Part shown: positions 27,409-38,082 of the stretch, piece by piece
How the letters are laid out: each line of letters starts with the position of its first letter
Position numbering within the stretch: position 1 is the stretch's first letter
NCBI RefSeq assembly: GCF_026210795.1
Contig: NC_089452.1
Span: 2,480,001-2,544,000, forward strand
DNA length: 64,000 nt
Origin: Rhizophagus irregularis
Taxonomy: Eukaryota; Glomeromycota; Glomeromycetes; Glomerales; Glomeraceae
Direction of reading: 5' to 3'
Position numbers and translations under genes: made by a program
Notes under the pieces: generated by a model
Database searches by the model: none
What the model saw: only the letters and a program-made list of their open reading frames with translations
Told to the model about the DNA's origin: nothing

Positions 27409-28113
27409 ATGTTGACACCAATTGCAATTTATACTCCTTCAGAGCCTACTGGACCACCTCCTAGGGATTTGCGTGATATGAATAATATACCATTAGTTGC
27501 GGTAATTAAGGATCTAACAGATTTTTTAACTGTCAGTGATCGCATGGTTGTTAATCGAGATGTACAAAATGCAAACCATCGTCTTAAACATGCTCTTAAT
27601 TTATTAATTCATCGCTGTAGAGAAACATACGAAGAACGTGATATATTAAAAGCGGAACGCGATCGATCTCGAAAAGAACGTGATGAATTACAAGACGAAC
27701 TCGAGGTTCAAACAGGTTTGTTAGGTTTTACACAAGATGAGCTAAATATCGTACAAGATACTATTACTGGTTTGGAAGCTAATTTGGCTGAATTAGAACG
27801 TGAGTTTGGTGGTATGCGGATGACTAATCGTCGTCTTCAGCAGCAATATAATCTTATGAGAGGAGAACGTAATAGAGCTATAGGTGAACGTAATAGAGCT
27901 ATAGGCGAGCGTGATGCAGCACGAAATCAGCTTGTATATGCCAATAATCGGGTTCTTTTTGGAATTCGGACATTGGGACGTCTTAGGAATCGACTTTTCC
28001 AACAAATAGCCGCTCTGCGTATCCAAGTACAATGGTTTCGGATTAGACAATTGAACCCTCCTCCACCTCCTCTCAACAATCCACAAAATACGATATGGCT
28101 GCCGTTGGTATAG
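27409..28113 (+). CDS. Coiled-coil protein upstream of Gag, type II (234 aa), P2
   Basis: The N-terminal Pro-rich start (IAIYTPSEPTGPPP) and the last 60 residues match the P1 protein (27409 corresponds to 7602). The helical middle is strongly different and shorter, with heptad-like RNRAIGERNRAIGERD repeats. It diverges from the ATPase gene by 31 bases and overlaps gag by 19, as in P1. Confidence 0.68.
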   Translation: MLTPIAIYTPSEPTGPPPRDLRDMNNIPLVAVIKDLTDFLTVSDRMVVNRDVQNANHRLKHALNLLIHRCRETYEERDILKAERDRSRKERDELQDELEVQTGLLGFTQDELNIVQDTITGLEANLAELEREFGGMRMTNRRLQQQYNLMRGERNRAIGERNRAIGERDAARNQLVYANNRVLFGIRTLGRLRNRLFQQIAALRIQVQWFRIRQLNPPPPPLNNPQNTIWLPLV

Positions 28114-29591
28114 CTGCCCCCATATTTCATGGTCGGGAAGATGAAGATCTTAATCTTTTTATTGATAACTTTTTAGGGTATATTAATACCGTTGGTATTG
28201 ATCCATTGGACGATGTCGGTGCGCCTCCTGGTCGGGTGCGAGCGATGGGAGTTCTTCGTAGCTGTATGAGAAATGAAGCGGCGAGGTGGTTTGATGCAGA
28301 ACTTACTGGAAAAAATTGGAAACTCTCGAGTATTCGGTTAGTGGCTGCTGCAAATGGTGGAGCCGGTGCTACTTGCCGAGCGTTCAGAGCTTTAGCTGTT
28401 CCTGAGGTTGCTAATGGATTACATGTTGGTACTTACTTACCCGGGTCTGATGCTGATGTATATTCAAGGATTGCAGGTAATGCGGCGGTAACCGTTGGAG
28501 ATGCATTTTTCCCATCACGCGCTGATATCGTTAGAACGAATTTTAAAGTTGAAGAGCAGTGGAGGCGTGCAGGCGGACGTTCTACTCATCAACCCGTTAA
28601 TGGGTTGGGAAATCATGGAGGTCCATTTAATGCTGCTGCCCAGAATCAACCGATAGTCTTACAGGGAATTCTCCTGGATCAAGCATTTATGTATATGCGC
28701 ACAAATTTTCCAACTGTCGTGGAAGAAAGACTTCAAATACGATTTAGTAACCTTTACCAGGAACAAGGTGAACCTGTTCGATCTTACTATAAGCGAGTTG
28801 AGAGGGCTGGGGATATTGTAGGATATAATCGAATTATGGTTACTGACCAGTTTTATAGAGAACTTTTGCCGGAAAACGTTATTGAAGCTTCTAGAATCGG
28901 GGCGGCACCTCTTAATACATTAATTGATAGATTGAGTGATCTTGAGCGACGAAAGGGCGAAATGTTCTATGGATTACAAAGGCGTCAGGGTATTGAAAAG
29001 GCTAAAAAAGAGGAATTAGCTGGCTATACTCATCCCGTAACTCCACACGAAGGTGCTGTAATACAAAGGTCAACAGACGTTATTACTCAAGAACGATTAC
29101 AAGAATTGCTCAAGGCACAAGCCGAGGAACTTACCAAGAATTTCCAGGCGCAATTTAAACAATTACAAGCATTTAAACCAGTTCGTAAACCACCGGTCTA
29201 TAGACAACAGATTAAACCTGTTCAACCAAAACCACAGAGACGTGTTGTTCAGGATCATCAGGATCCTGATTGGGATGATGGTTATGTAGATCATGATTTT
29301 GGTGATGACCCTGGTGACCCTGATGCTCCTGAATGGACTAGTGAGGATGATCAACATGTTATTGATCTTATTATGGGATATGAGACGTCTAAAAGATTTC
29401 CAAAGAGACTTCAGAAGGCTAAAGATAGACGCGATGATCTGGAATTAGCCCGAGCAATGAGAAACCTCGATCTTAACGATGATGCTATGGATATTGATAC
29501 TAATACCGCGAGTTTTGATGACTTGAAAATTGTTCCCGATGAGGAAGGTGGTTTTCGGATTTGTGCGGTTCGAAGTACAAAAAAAAAGTAA
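28095..29591 (+). CDS. Gag-like capsid protein, type II (498 aa), P2
   Basis: The layout is that of the P1 Gag, but the capsid-like region is a distinct version: IFHGREDEDLNLFIDNFLGY, RAMGVLRSCMRNEAARWFD, NWKL, then the C-terminal-domain-like IRFSNLYQEQGEPVRSYYK. From about residue 320 on it is nearly the same as in P1 (KAQAEELTKNFQAQFKQLQ). It ends in the conserved A9 run. The frame is open. Confidence 0.76.
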   Translation: MAAVGIAAPIFHGREDEDLNLFIDNFLGYINTVGIDPLDDVGAPPGRVRAMGVLRSCMRNEAARWFDAELTGKNWKLSSIRLVAAANGGAGATCRAFRALAVPEVANGLHVGTYLPGSDADVYSRIAGNAAVTVGDAFFPSRADIVRTNFKVEEQWRRAGGRSTHQPVNGLGNHGGPFNAAAQNQPIVLQGILLDQAFMYMRTNFPTVVEERLQIRFSNLYQEQGEPVRSYYKRVERAGDIVGYNRIMVTDQFYRELLPENVIEASRIGAAPLNTLIDRLSDLERRKGEMFYGLQRRQGIEKAKKEELAGYTHPVTPHEGAVIQRSTDVITQERLQELLKAQAEELTKNFQAQFKQLQAFKPVRKPPVYRQQIKPVQPKPQRRVVQDHQDPDWDDGYVDHDFGDDPGDPDAPEWTSEDDQHVIDLIMGYETSKRFPKRLQKAKDRRDDLELARAMRNLDLNDDAMDIDTNTASFDDLKIVPDEEGGFRICAVRSTKKK

Positions 29592-30310
29592 ACTCGGATA
29601 AGGGTGTAAGTATCTCGAAACTTCTTAAATCTGTTCCAAAAAAATCAGTTAAAATGACTCCTATTAAGATTCCTGTAAAGGTTACTAGTAGTAAGCCCAC
29701 ATTTATAAAAGCCGTCACCAAAAATGATTCATTAAGTTTATTAAGGTCTGCAGATTTTAGGAAATTACTCCGCGAGATTCTTCGGGAAGAATTAAAGTCT
29801 GCTCGTAAAAGTACGGAGATTCTGGAAGACCTAGTTGAGGAAAAACAAGAAGAGGATATCAGGGAAGATGACCCGATGGATATTGACATAGCTCGTTTGG
29901 AGAATACTAAAGATCTTTTAGCGCTGGATGGGAAGGTCAATGGGATAGCAATTCAGTGTTTAGCAGATACTTGTGCTAACGCGTCTTTTATTCAGAGGGA
30001 AGCCGCTGAAGAATTAGGGTTGGATATCGACAAGAGTATTACACATAATATATCTGGTGCTCCGGGTTCTGGTAGGACATTCGGCATGGTAAAAGGTGTG
30101 TCAATCAAACTAACCCCTGATTGTGTAATCACTGAGAATCTTGCGGTTTTAAGCGATTACAAGCATAGGGAGATTGGATTGAGCCGGACGTGTCTGAAAC
30201 GTTACAATTATAATGTCCATGAATCACGTGAACATATCGCCCTTACTTGTAATGAGAAGAATGTTTTTATCCCGATAGTTTCTGACGTGAATCGAGGAGA
30301 CAAAAAATAG
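29588..30310 (+). CDS. Retropepsin-like aspartic protease domain, P2
   Basis: This is the counterpart of 4656-5396 with VNGIAIQCLADTCANASF, the GSGRTFGMVKG flap-like loop and LAVLSDYKHREIGLS. The frame opens in the A9 run at the gag end and has no own ATG there. It converges on the integrase gene, 14 bases apart. Confidence 0.7.
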   Translation, partial: VNSDKGVSISKLLKSVPKKSVKMTPIKIPVKVTSSKPTFIKAVTKNDSLSLLRSADFRKLLREILREELKSARKSTEILEDLVEEKQEEDIREDDPMDIDIARLENTKDLLALDGKVNGIAIQCLADTCANASFIQREAAEELGLDIDKSITHNISGAPGSGRTFGMVKGVSIKLTPDCVITENLAVLSDYKHREIGLSRTCLKRYNYNVHESREHIALTCNEKNVFIPIVSDVNRGDKK

Positions 30311-30324
30311 GGAATATTTATTTT

Positions 30325-31416
30325 TTATTCCCAAAACTTGCGGATTAAGGCAGGGACATCTTCCTCCAACCGGTCAGCAGGTTCCCAAGTGGCTTCGGTA
30401 TCTGGGTATCGTTCCCACTTGACTAGATACTGGTCTTGACCCTTCCTGATGCGATGCCGGAGTATCCGCTCAGGTACAAATCTTTCGGGTTGCCCTCTTA
30501 TCACGGAGTCAGGTGGGGGGTATTCATTTTCTGGAACAATCTGCAACTCTTTTCGGGTGTACGCACATCTGGATACACTTAGTCGCCCGTGTGGTCCATC
30601 AAGAAGATACGTAGGGGGTTGTTCGGGTGAGAGTATCATTTTTTTGATAACACGAATATTGGGATTCCATCTTATGTCACCTGTACGAAATTTTCCATGA
30701 AGTTTATTACCGAGTACTGAGATAGGTTCATCTAACTTTACTCGGACACGCATTCCTTCAGAGAGAAGGTCCGTCTTTTTTGATACTTTTGGTGACCCAG
30801 TCGGAATATCTGGAGGATTTCTTTGCCAGATTTCATCTATTTTATTAACTACATCACGGAAATCTTCTGACCATTCCACAGATGTCACCCCGGTCTTCAA
30901 CTCCTGTGCTACCATTCGTTTGAGAAGGGGTTCTTGAATAGCTTGGATAGCTCGTTCAGCGTATGATTGCTGTTTGTGTCTTCCCGGCTCTCCAAACCTC
31001 ATCATCACCCCTAGGCTGTTCAGGAAAAAATCACGTACCTGATCATTGGTGAATTCTGATCCGGAGTCTGTCTCTATTCGATGTGTTGGTGGCTTAATGC
31101 GATTTCTTCTGTAGATTTTAACAAATCCATTGAGAACCCTATTTGCAGTTTTATCCTTTAGGGGTTCTGCGTCGACTCGTTTACCCGCGACTTCCACCAC
31201 TACGAGGAAATAGTGGAATCCTTTGGGGTCGACTGGCATCTCTGCGAGATCTGCCTGATGTGTCGCATTTGGTTTCCATACAACTACTTGTGGACGCTCT
31301 GATGACTTCTCCTTTAGGGGCTTTTTATATAGGTTGTAGTGCTCCTCACCTTTTAGAATTTGTGCCGGTACTCCGGAGAGATTGTAGTATTTGTAGTAAT
31401 TCTCTAAATGCGACAT
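30325..31416 (-). CDS. DDE integrase with chromodomain, P2
   Basis: The protein has 363 residues from ATG 31416 (MSHLENYYKYYN). The DDE core (HQADLAEM, ETDSGSEF, YAERAIQ) and C-terminal chromodomain (YLVKWERYPDTEATWEP) are as in P1. Differences from P1 are scattered and mostly conservative, which is the mark of selected divergence rather than decay. The frame is open. Confidence 0.88.
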   Translation of the reverse strand: MSHLENYYKYYNLSGVPAQILKGEEHYNLYKKPLKEKSSERPQVVVWKPNATHQADLAEMPVDPKGFHYFLVVVEVAGKRVDAEPLKDKTANRVLNGFVKIYRRNRIKPPTHRIETDSGSEFTNDQVRDFFLNSLGVMMRFGEPGRHKQQSYAERAIQAIQEPLLKRMVAQELKTGVTSVEWSEDFRDVVNKIDEIWQRNPPDIPTGSPKVSKKTDLLSEGMRVRVKLDEPISVLGNKLHGKFRTGDIRWNPNIRVIKKMILSPEQPPTYLLDGPHGRLSVSRCAYTRKELQIVPENEYPPPDSVIRGQPERFVPERILRHRIRKGQDQYLVKWERYPDTEATWEPADRLEEDVPALIRKFWE

Positions 31417-31460
31417 ATTACGACAAATTAAAGGAAAGATTTCGGACTTCAAATCTTAAG

Positions 31461-31781
31461 ATGACACGATTTTACTGCCTAAAGTGTAAGAAGGAAACTG
31501 AGACTGCTAGTGAAATACAAGATATGACCACAAATGGGCGTTACCGGCTGCATGGTGATTGCACAGTTTGTGGTATGCATAAGAATACTTTTACTGGAAT
31601 AGACTGGGTTATTAAAAAGAAAACTAAGGAGAAGAAAAAAGAAACCGCAGCTAAAAGACATCAGACGGCATACAATCGGCAATGCAAAAAACTCGGGCAA
31701 AAAATTTTAGAGGCTGATGACGCGTGTAAACAGTGTATTGATAAATGCCTTAAGGAAGCAAAAAAGAGGAAGACGGATTAG
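31461..31781 (+). CDS. Small zinc-ribbon protein (DUF5679-like), P2
   Basis: The 106 residues have MTRFYCLKCKK, NGRYRLHGDCTVCG and a Lys-rich tail, nearly the same as P1. Diverges from the integrase gene with 44 bases between ATGs. Its end lies 9 bases from the convergent F-box-like gene. Confidence 0.7.
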   Translation: MTRFYCLKCKKETETASEIQDMTTNGRYRLHGDCTVCGMHKNTFTGIDWVIKKKTKEKKKETAAKRHQTAYNRQCKKLGQKILEADDACKQCIDKCLKEAKKRKTD

Positions 31782-31790
31782 TATCGCCTT

Positions 31791-32228
31791 CTAAAAGTAT
31801 TCTTCATCATCTGAGTCATCGAGAGATACCTCTCCATCATCTGATTCATCGTCCGAGTCATCAAGAGTGCGGCCTTCCTTAAGCAATTGGATGTTATACG
31901 TTATTTGAGTCCATTTCTCCCAGTCGGACTCTTGCGTTATAAAGCCGCATCTGAGGAGGGCTCTTTCTACTGCCACCATTCCTGAAAACCTAGTGTATTT
32001 TTTCTGATCGGCTTCATTGAAATTGTCAATGGCCTCCCTGTAGTAGTCTACTGCCTGTTTGTATACCTCTTCAGCTTCTTTATATCGCTTCCACAACTCG
32101 GCTTTACAACAGTTGTACCAGAGTCTGTTAATCTTGAGATGCTCTCCGAATTCTTTAACCAGAAGGTTTCTGACCATCTCTCTTACTATGTCCAGGTCGT
32201 TGAGGGCGAAGCCTGCATTTGGATCCAT
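31791..32228 (-). CDS. F-box-like protein with acidic tail (type II), P2
   Basis: Residues 13-50 fit an F-box-like pattern (DIVREMVRNLLVKEFGEHL, KAELWKRYKEAEEVYKQAV). A helical part and a very acidic repeat tail follow (DDSDDESDDGEVSLDDSDDE). It stands at the integrase end; type I elements have their F-box-like gene at the opposite end. P3 has a longer version starting further upstream, so the P2 N-terminus may be shortened. CAATTGAAGA stands at 32330-32339. Confidence 0.58.
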   Translation of the reverse strand: MDPNAGFALNDLDIVREMVRNLLVKEFGEHLKINRLWYNCCKAELWKRYKEAEEVYKQAVDYYREAIDNFNEADQKKYTRFSGMVAVERALLRCGFITQESDWEKWTQITYNIQLLKEGRTLDDSDDESDDGEVSLDDSDDEEYF

Positions 32229-32339
32229 TTACAGATTCCATAGATGTCTACAAGATCAAGCCCGAGGTCTTCGGCAAGAGAAGTGGCGGCGTGTAAGTTT
32301 ATCATTGTATGTTACTTATAGTTACCTAATCTTCAATTG

Positions 32340-33019
32340 CCGAATGTATTTTTTCGAGTGAGATAGAGGGGCAGGTGTCCATAGCTTGAATCGGGTTTTG
32401 AAGCCTAAGGGGCTTACTAAAGTGTCCATAGTTCAGCTGCCATAGTTCGGGATATAGAGTGGTCATAGTTCGGCGGTCATAGTTCAGTGGTCATAGTTCG
32501 GTGGTCATAGTTTGGGATAAGTGGTCATAGTTCAGGGCAAGTGGCCATAGTTCAGTGGTCATAGTTCGGTGGCATAGTTCAGTGTCCCAGGTAAGTAGAT
32601 AAAGGGTAATTATAGCATGAATCAGGTTTTGGAGCCTGAGGAGTTTACTAAGGTGGACATAGTTCGGTGGTCATAGTTCGGCGGTCATAGTTCAGTGGTC
32701 ATAGTATTATCATATATTTTTCGAACTATGGCCAGTACTATGACCGGATATTCTGTCTGATTTCGGCTTTATTCGTGTTTTTATCCACTTTTTAGTAGTC
32801 TGGTCATAGTGGTCATAGTGGTCATAGTAGTTTTAATATATAAGAAAAAATGGATAAAAAAAAGAAGTTGGAAAGTACTGTGACCAGCCATGGCCACTGT
32901 GGCCATGGCGTTAGTATATATGGGGAATTCTCTACCCCATGAAGGAGGGATGTAGGTACTGCGAGGCCACGAGGCCAAGGTGGGATGAGCGTAGCGAGGC
33001 ACACTACCAGCCTGACGAC
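32340..33019. repeat. Terminal region of P2 (type A TIR), right end
   Basis: It contains GGTCATAGTTCGG-type minisatellite units (32450-32710) as in P1, the CCATGGCCACTGTGGCCATGG hairpin (about 32888-32908) and a terminal hairpin cluster (32915-33019) ending CCTGACGAC. The partner TIR is outside the window, so its length cannot be measured. Confidence 0.75.
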
Positions 33020-33414
33020 TCCTTTGTGATCATTCATAATTAATAAAGCGCGTTACTGTTAAAAAAAAAAAAAAAATAACGAAGATATTAAAGCATTCGA
33101 ATTTGAAATTTCTAAAAGAAGTTATTTGTTATGATTTAAAGTGAAAGAAGTTTTTTTAAGACGTATATGTAATTCATCCAAATATCAAATAAATGTTTTT
33201 TTTTATTGTAAATTTAGCTTGAGTTTATCATATCATGTAATCGAATTCAATCTGTACGTAAAAACGATATAATAAAATTTTTTTTTTATACATCTATTTT
33301 TATCTCGGGTATAAATTAATGGATTTATTTAAATTCGTTTTGATTGGATCAAGTCGATACTTACAAATCTGATTCATATTCACAAATTAGCACCCAATCC
33401 AAATGATTGACATA
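33020..33414. other. AT-rich spacer after P2
   Basis: There is no ORF of note. It has a run of 16 A (33061-33076) and a T9 run (about 33282-33290). It starts TCCTT, which should be the 5-bp target duplication of P2 if its other end is found with the same bases. Nothing else is recognised. Confidence 0.5.
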
Positions 33415-34523
33415 GTTTATAAACTGAAACTTCGTGCACAAAATCTCAGCTAAGAAACTGCCCATGGGCAGATTTGCTCATGGGATTTGATTGGCTAATA
33501 TTTAGTTGGTTTATATCAGCCAAATAAGGTAATTTTATAATTTCTAAATGCAGATTTTCCTATAAACCAGCATGCAAGGATTGCATTGATATAAATTTTG
33601 TACTACCCAATAACCAAAAAAAGTCAAAAAAAATTAAAGTTATACAGAAATTCTGACTAAAATTGAAATCATTATAGCCAGAATTAAGCTAATTCTGGCC
33701 GACCAGTTTCTGTCTAATAATTCGTCCAATTAAATTCCATCAATTCCTTTACCCAATGCGCAGTTTCCGTTTTATATAAACCAATCAAATTTCATTAAAT
33801 CATTTACCTAATGGATAAAATTGTCCATTTTATATAAACCAGTCAAATTTCATCAAATCATTTACCTAATATGAGGTAGTTTATAGCCAAAATTAATATG
33901 ACCGGCTAGAATTAAGTTAATTTGGTTGGATAAAATTGTCCATTTTATATGAGCCAATCAAATTTTATCAAATCATAGACAAAATTGTTCATTTTATATG
34001 AGTCAATCAAATTTTATCAAATCATGGACAAAATTGTCCATTTTATATGAACCAATCAAATTTTATTAAATCATGGACAAAATTGTCTGTTTTATATGAA
34101 CCTATCAAATTTTATTAAATCATAGACAAAATTGTCCATTTTATATGAGCCAATTAAATTTCATCAAATCATGGACAAAATTGTCTGTTTTATATGAACC
34201 AATCAAATTTTATTAAATCATGGACAAAATTGTCCGTTTTATATGAGCCAATCAAATTTCATCAAATTATGGACAAAATTGTCCGTTTTATATGAATTAA
34301 TCAAATTTTATTAAATCATGGACAAAATTGTTTATTTTATATGAGCCAATCAAATTTCATCAAATCATAGACAAAATTGTCCGTTTTATATGAACCAATC
34401 AAATTTTATTAAATCATGGACAAAATTGTCCGTTTTATATGAACCAATCAAATTTCATGGCAGATTTCGCCCATGGGCAGTTTCTTAGCTGAGATTTTCT
34501 GCACAAATTTTCAGCTTATAAAC
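33415..34523. mobile_element. MITE-like element with about 62-bp inverted ends and internal 49-bp array
   Basis: The left end (GTTTATAAACTGAAAC ... CTCAGCTAAGAAACTGCCC, ATGGGCAGATTT) is inverted at 34461-34523 (CGCCCATGGGCAGTTTC ... TCAGCTTATAAAC). The inside is non-coding and filled with tandem units. Related single ends occur at 34560-34620 and 38585-38650. A clear target duplication was not found. No transposase is encoded, so it would be non-autonomous. Confidence 0.6.
33935..34460. repeat. Tandem array, 49-bp unit
   Basis: About ten units of GGACAAAATTGTCC, GTTTTATATGAACCAATCAA and ATTTTATTAAATCAT. The unit carries a 6-bp hairpin (GGACAA-AA-TTGTCC) and a CCAAT box. Diverged units precede it (about 33725-33870), and three inverted units lie at 38660-38825. 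Confidence 0.78.
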
Positions 34524-34542
34524 TTTATCATTTAAATTCAAC

Positions 34543-36004
34543 CAATCAAATTTCATGGGCATTTATCCCATGGGCAGTTTCTTAGTTGAAATTTTGTGCA
34601 GAAACTTTCAGCTTATAAATTACATAGTTTGACCACTGGCTCGAATTAAATATAATTCTGGCCAAATCGTTCTATTTATTGCAAAAACTGTTTACCTGCA
34701 TACCATTAAGGACTTTATCACGTGAAGTTACTTTAAATTTGAAAAAGAAAAATTTTTGGTTCTTGCAAAGCCCATGAGATCTGATTGGTCCATATAACTT
34801 ACCAATATTTAATTACAAATAAGGCAATTTTATAACTTTTGACTGGATATTTATTCTAAACTCAACAGTAAGGATTGCACTAACATATATTTTGTACCAC
34901 CTTATAACTATAAAAAAGGCAAAATTTTTTTGAGGTTACACATTAATTTGGCCAGAATTAAGATAATTTTGCCCAGCAAAATTTGGCCAGAATTAAATTT
35001 GGGTCAGAATTATAAAAACGAACATTTATGTCTGTTTTTGTAAATTTAGTTAGCATTATAAATGTAAATATTATAAATTGCATTAATTTATCATAATCCA
35101 GTAAATAGAAAAAACAATTATAACTTATTAGCTTTGTCTCATCAAGGCATGTTAAATTGTTAAATGGTGGTTTCTATCATCAATAGATTGGTATTTAGAA
35201 ATATTTAAGAATACAAAAAAATTCTTTTCAAAAAAATGTTAATAACTTATTATTTATTATTCTAAAGGTATAAAACTCCTACCATTTAATACATCTCAAT
35301 ACAATCCAACAAGCTGTGTATTAATTTGGTATATTTAACCAAAAAAAAATTTTTTTATTGTATTTAAATATCCAATAAAAATCAGACATATAAAAAAATA
35401 TTTATATTATTTTTGTAATTTATTTAATATATGAAAGTATATAATTATGAAAATTTTGTAAAGAAAAATATATAAAAATTTATAATTAATATAATTACTA
35501 TGATTTATTATTTTAATATATCACATATTTATGGAAGTTTACTTGAACATAACATATACAGTATAATTATATTATATTATAAATTATTAATAAAGAAAAT
35601 GTATAAATAAATTTCCAATATATTTTACTAATTATTATAATTTATTATTTAATTTATAATACAATTGCAATTTAACATTTAAAAAATGATTTTTTGTATT
35701 TATTTTTTACTAAAAAGCAAATAAAAAATAAACAAAAAAATTAATGTTTTATTTAAAATAATTTTTAAATAATAATTAAAAGATCTTCTGACATTTTATT
35801 AGATTTAAAAATTATCAGAAATTTAAATCCTTCAATTATTAATACATTACATATTTATGGAAGTTAAATAAATATATTTATTTATTAATCTATTTAATGT
35901 AATTTAGCAATTAACATTAAGTTTATTTTAATTTTATTTATTTTTTTTATTGATCCAAATTATTTTAAAAATTGATAGAAAATTAAAGGATTTGGCTCTT
36001 AATT
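34543..36004. repeat. Left arm of a large palindrome (about 1.46 kb)
   Basis: The arm is the reverse complement of 36237-38660 once the 961-bp transposon in the right arm is removed. Matching landmarks are GGCATGTTAAATTG (about 35145) against 37080-37095, and AAAGGATTTGGCTCTTAATT (35985-36004) against AATTAAGAGCCAAATCC. A few base differences between the arms are visible. No coding content; about 85-90 percent A+T by eye in the inner part. Confidence 0.8.
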
Positions 36005-36236
36005 ATTAATACATTATATATTTATAGAAGTTAAATAAACATACCTATTTAGTGGAATTTAATATTTAAAATTATTTTATTAATTTAAAACTTTGTTTTT
36101 ATTTACAGTATTTATTTATTAATTTTTTTTTATTAGACACAAATTATTTTAAATATTGTTAGAAATTGGATCAACAAAATCATTTATTAAAAAATTTGGA
36201 TTTGCGAAATGTACTGATAAACATTTACTACAATAA
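36005..36236. other. Loop of the palindrome
   Basis: These 232 bases begin with TATTAATACATTATATATTT, a diverged tandem copy of the arm's TATTAATACATTACATATTT (about 35838). So a monomer of about 165 bp is partly repeated next to the centre. No gene seen. Confidence 0.6.
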
Positions 36237-37121
36237 ATTAAGAGCCAAATCCTTTAATTTTCTATCAATTTTTAAAATAATTTGGATCAATAAAAAAAAT
36301 AAATAAAATTAAAATAAACTTAATGTTAATTGCTAAATTACATTAAATAGATTAATAAATAAATATATTTATTTAACTTCCATAAATATGTAATGTATTA
36401 ATAATTGAAGGATTTAAATTTCTGATAATTTTTAAATCTAATAAAATGTCAGAAGATCTTTTAATTATTATTTAAAAATTATTTTAAATAAAACATTAAT
36501 TTTTTTGTTTATTTTTTATTTGCTTTTTAGTAAAAAATAAATACAAAAAATCATTTTTTAAATGTTAAATTGCAATTGTATTATAAATTAAATAATAAAT
36601 TATAATAATTAGTAAAATATATTGGAAATTTATTTATACATTTTCTTTATTAATAATTTATAATATAATATAATTATACTGTATATGTTATGTTCAAGTA
36701 AACTTCCATAAATATGTGATATATTAAAATAATAAATCATAGTAATTATATTAATTATAAATTTTTATATATTTTTCTTTACAAAATTTTCATAATTATA
36801 TACTTTCATATATTAAATAAATTACAAAAATAATATAAATATTTTTTTATATGTCTGATTTTTATTGGATATTTAAATACAATAAAAAAATTTTTTTTTG
36901 GTTAAATATACCAAATTAATACACAGCTTGTTGGATTGTATTGAGATGTATTAAATGGTAGGAGTTTTATACCTTTAGAATAATAAATAATAAGTTATTA
37001 ACATTTTTTTGAAAAGAATTTTTTTGTATTCTTAAATATTTCTAAATACCAATCTATTGATGATAGAAACCACCATTTAACAATTTAACATGCCTTGATG
37101 AGACAAAGCTAATAAGTTATA

Positions 37122-38082
37122 CAGTCAACTCCCTCTATAGTCACTCCCGTTATAGTCACATTCTACTATATAGTCACACCAGTTGAATGTTCAAAACACT
37201 TTATTATTAAAATCTATCCTATATAGTCACAATCTATCTATAGTCACTATCACACCTATCCTCAAAAATCTTATATTAAAAAGAACCGTTTATAATCACA
37301 GTTATATAAAGAATATATTAAATAACTTGGCATCTAATAATCGTACAAAGATGTATCATAGCTTGTTAGAATCTTCTCACTGAGACGAATCGAATGGTGG
37401 TAGTTTTATCCTTTTCCGATCACTGGCTGACGAGTTATTCAACAAAATGTTAAACATCGGCATTATAATATTTCTTGATTTACGTTTACTGCGCCATTTA
37501 ACATTTTGCTAGATTTCTCAGTACCTAGTGATTGTAAAAAGACGATTTATAGCTCGTTGGAATCGCCTCATCGAGACGAATCGAATGGTGGTAGGCTCAT
37601 CTCTCTGTGATCAATATTGACGGAGTTATTACTTAAAAACCATTTAATATTTTTTAATTTCGGAAATTGATCTAGTGATTAGATTTCGATGCATCTTATA
37701 CCATTAGATTCGTCTCATCAAGACGAATCGAATGGTAGTAAGATCGTCTTTCTAGGATCAATATTGGCAGAGTTATTACACAAAAACCATTAATATTTTT
37801 TTAATTTCGGAAATTAATCTAGTGATTGGATTTCGACGTATTTTATACCATTAGAACCGTCTCATAAAGACGAATCGAATGGCGGTAAGATCATCTCTCT
37901 ACGATTAATATTGGCGAAGTTACGATACAATAAAGTTTTAAGTATAATTCTGGCTAAAATTATGTTAATTTTTGGCCGGAATTATGATATACAAATATAA
38001 GAAATTTTTTATATAGTCACATCTCTTTATAATCACCAAATATGGACTGTCCCAAATGTGTGACTATAAAGAGAGTTGACTG
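37122..38082. mobile_element. Pogo/Tc1-mariner-type non-autonomous transposon, 961 bp
   Basis: Ends are CAGTCAACTCCCTCTATAG and the inverse, AAGAGAGTTGACTG. A TA duplication flanks both sides (37120-37121 and 38083-38084). The left palindrome arm shows the empty site (AAGTTATAATTG on the inverse strand). The CAGTCAACTC start is typical of pogo/Fot1 elements. No transposase frame is present; only a 66-residue open stretch. The inside is made of about four diverged repeats. Confidence 0.8.
37320..37925. repeat. Four diverged repeats inside the pogo-like element
   Basis: Each unit (about 150-190 bp) has TAGAAYCGTCTCAT-like sequence, AGACGAATCGAATGG and a GATCAATATTGGC block, then a TTTAATTTCGGAAATTAATC block. 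TCTCATCGAGACGA makes a small hairpin in each unit. Copies start near 37365, 37555, 37705 and 37850. Confidence 0.6.

Larger units (their letters stand above)
24771..33019. mobile_element. P2: Polinton-like element, integrase half (core type II), cut by LINE insertion
   Basis: The gene order is that of P1 in reverse orientation, from the hairpin array (cut at 24771 by LINE L2) to the GACGAC terminus at 33019. The polymerase half should lie upstream of L1, outside the window. Core proteins are closer to P3 than to P1, but the subterminal minisatellite is the P1 type. Besides the LINE insertion it shows about one or two breaks. It is older than L2 and P1, which lie inside it. Confidence 0.85.

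Noticed and set aside
32781-33037. Open frames on the minus strand at the P2 tip
   Set aside because: They read through terminal hairpins and a minisatellite, differ in frame from the equivalent parts of P1, P3 and P4, and have no conserved protein.
37183-37383. 66-residue frame in the pogo-like element as a transposase remnant
   Set aside because: It lies in AT-rich repeat sequence and shows no helix-turn-helix or DDE motif.
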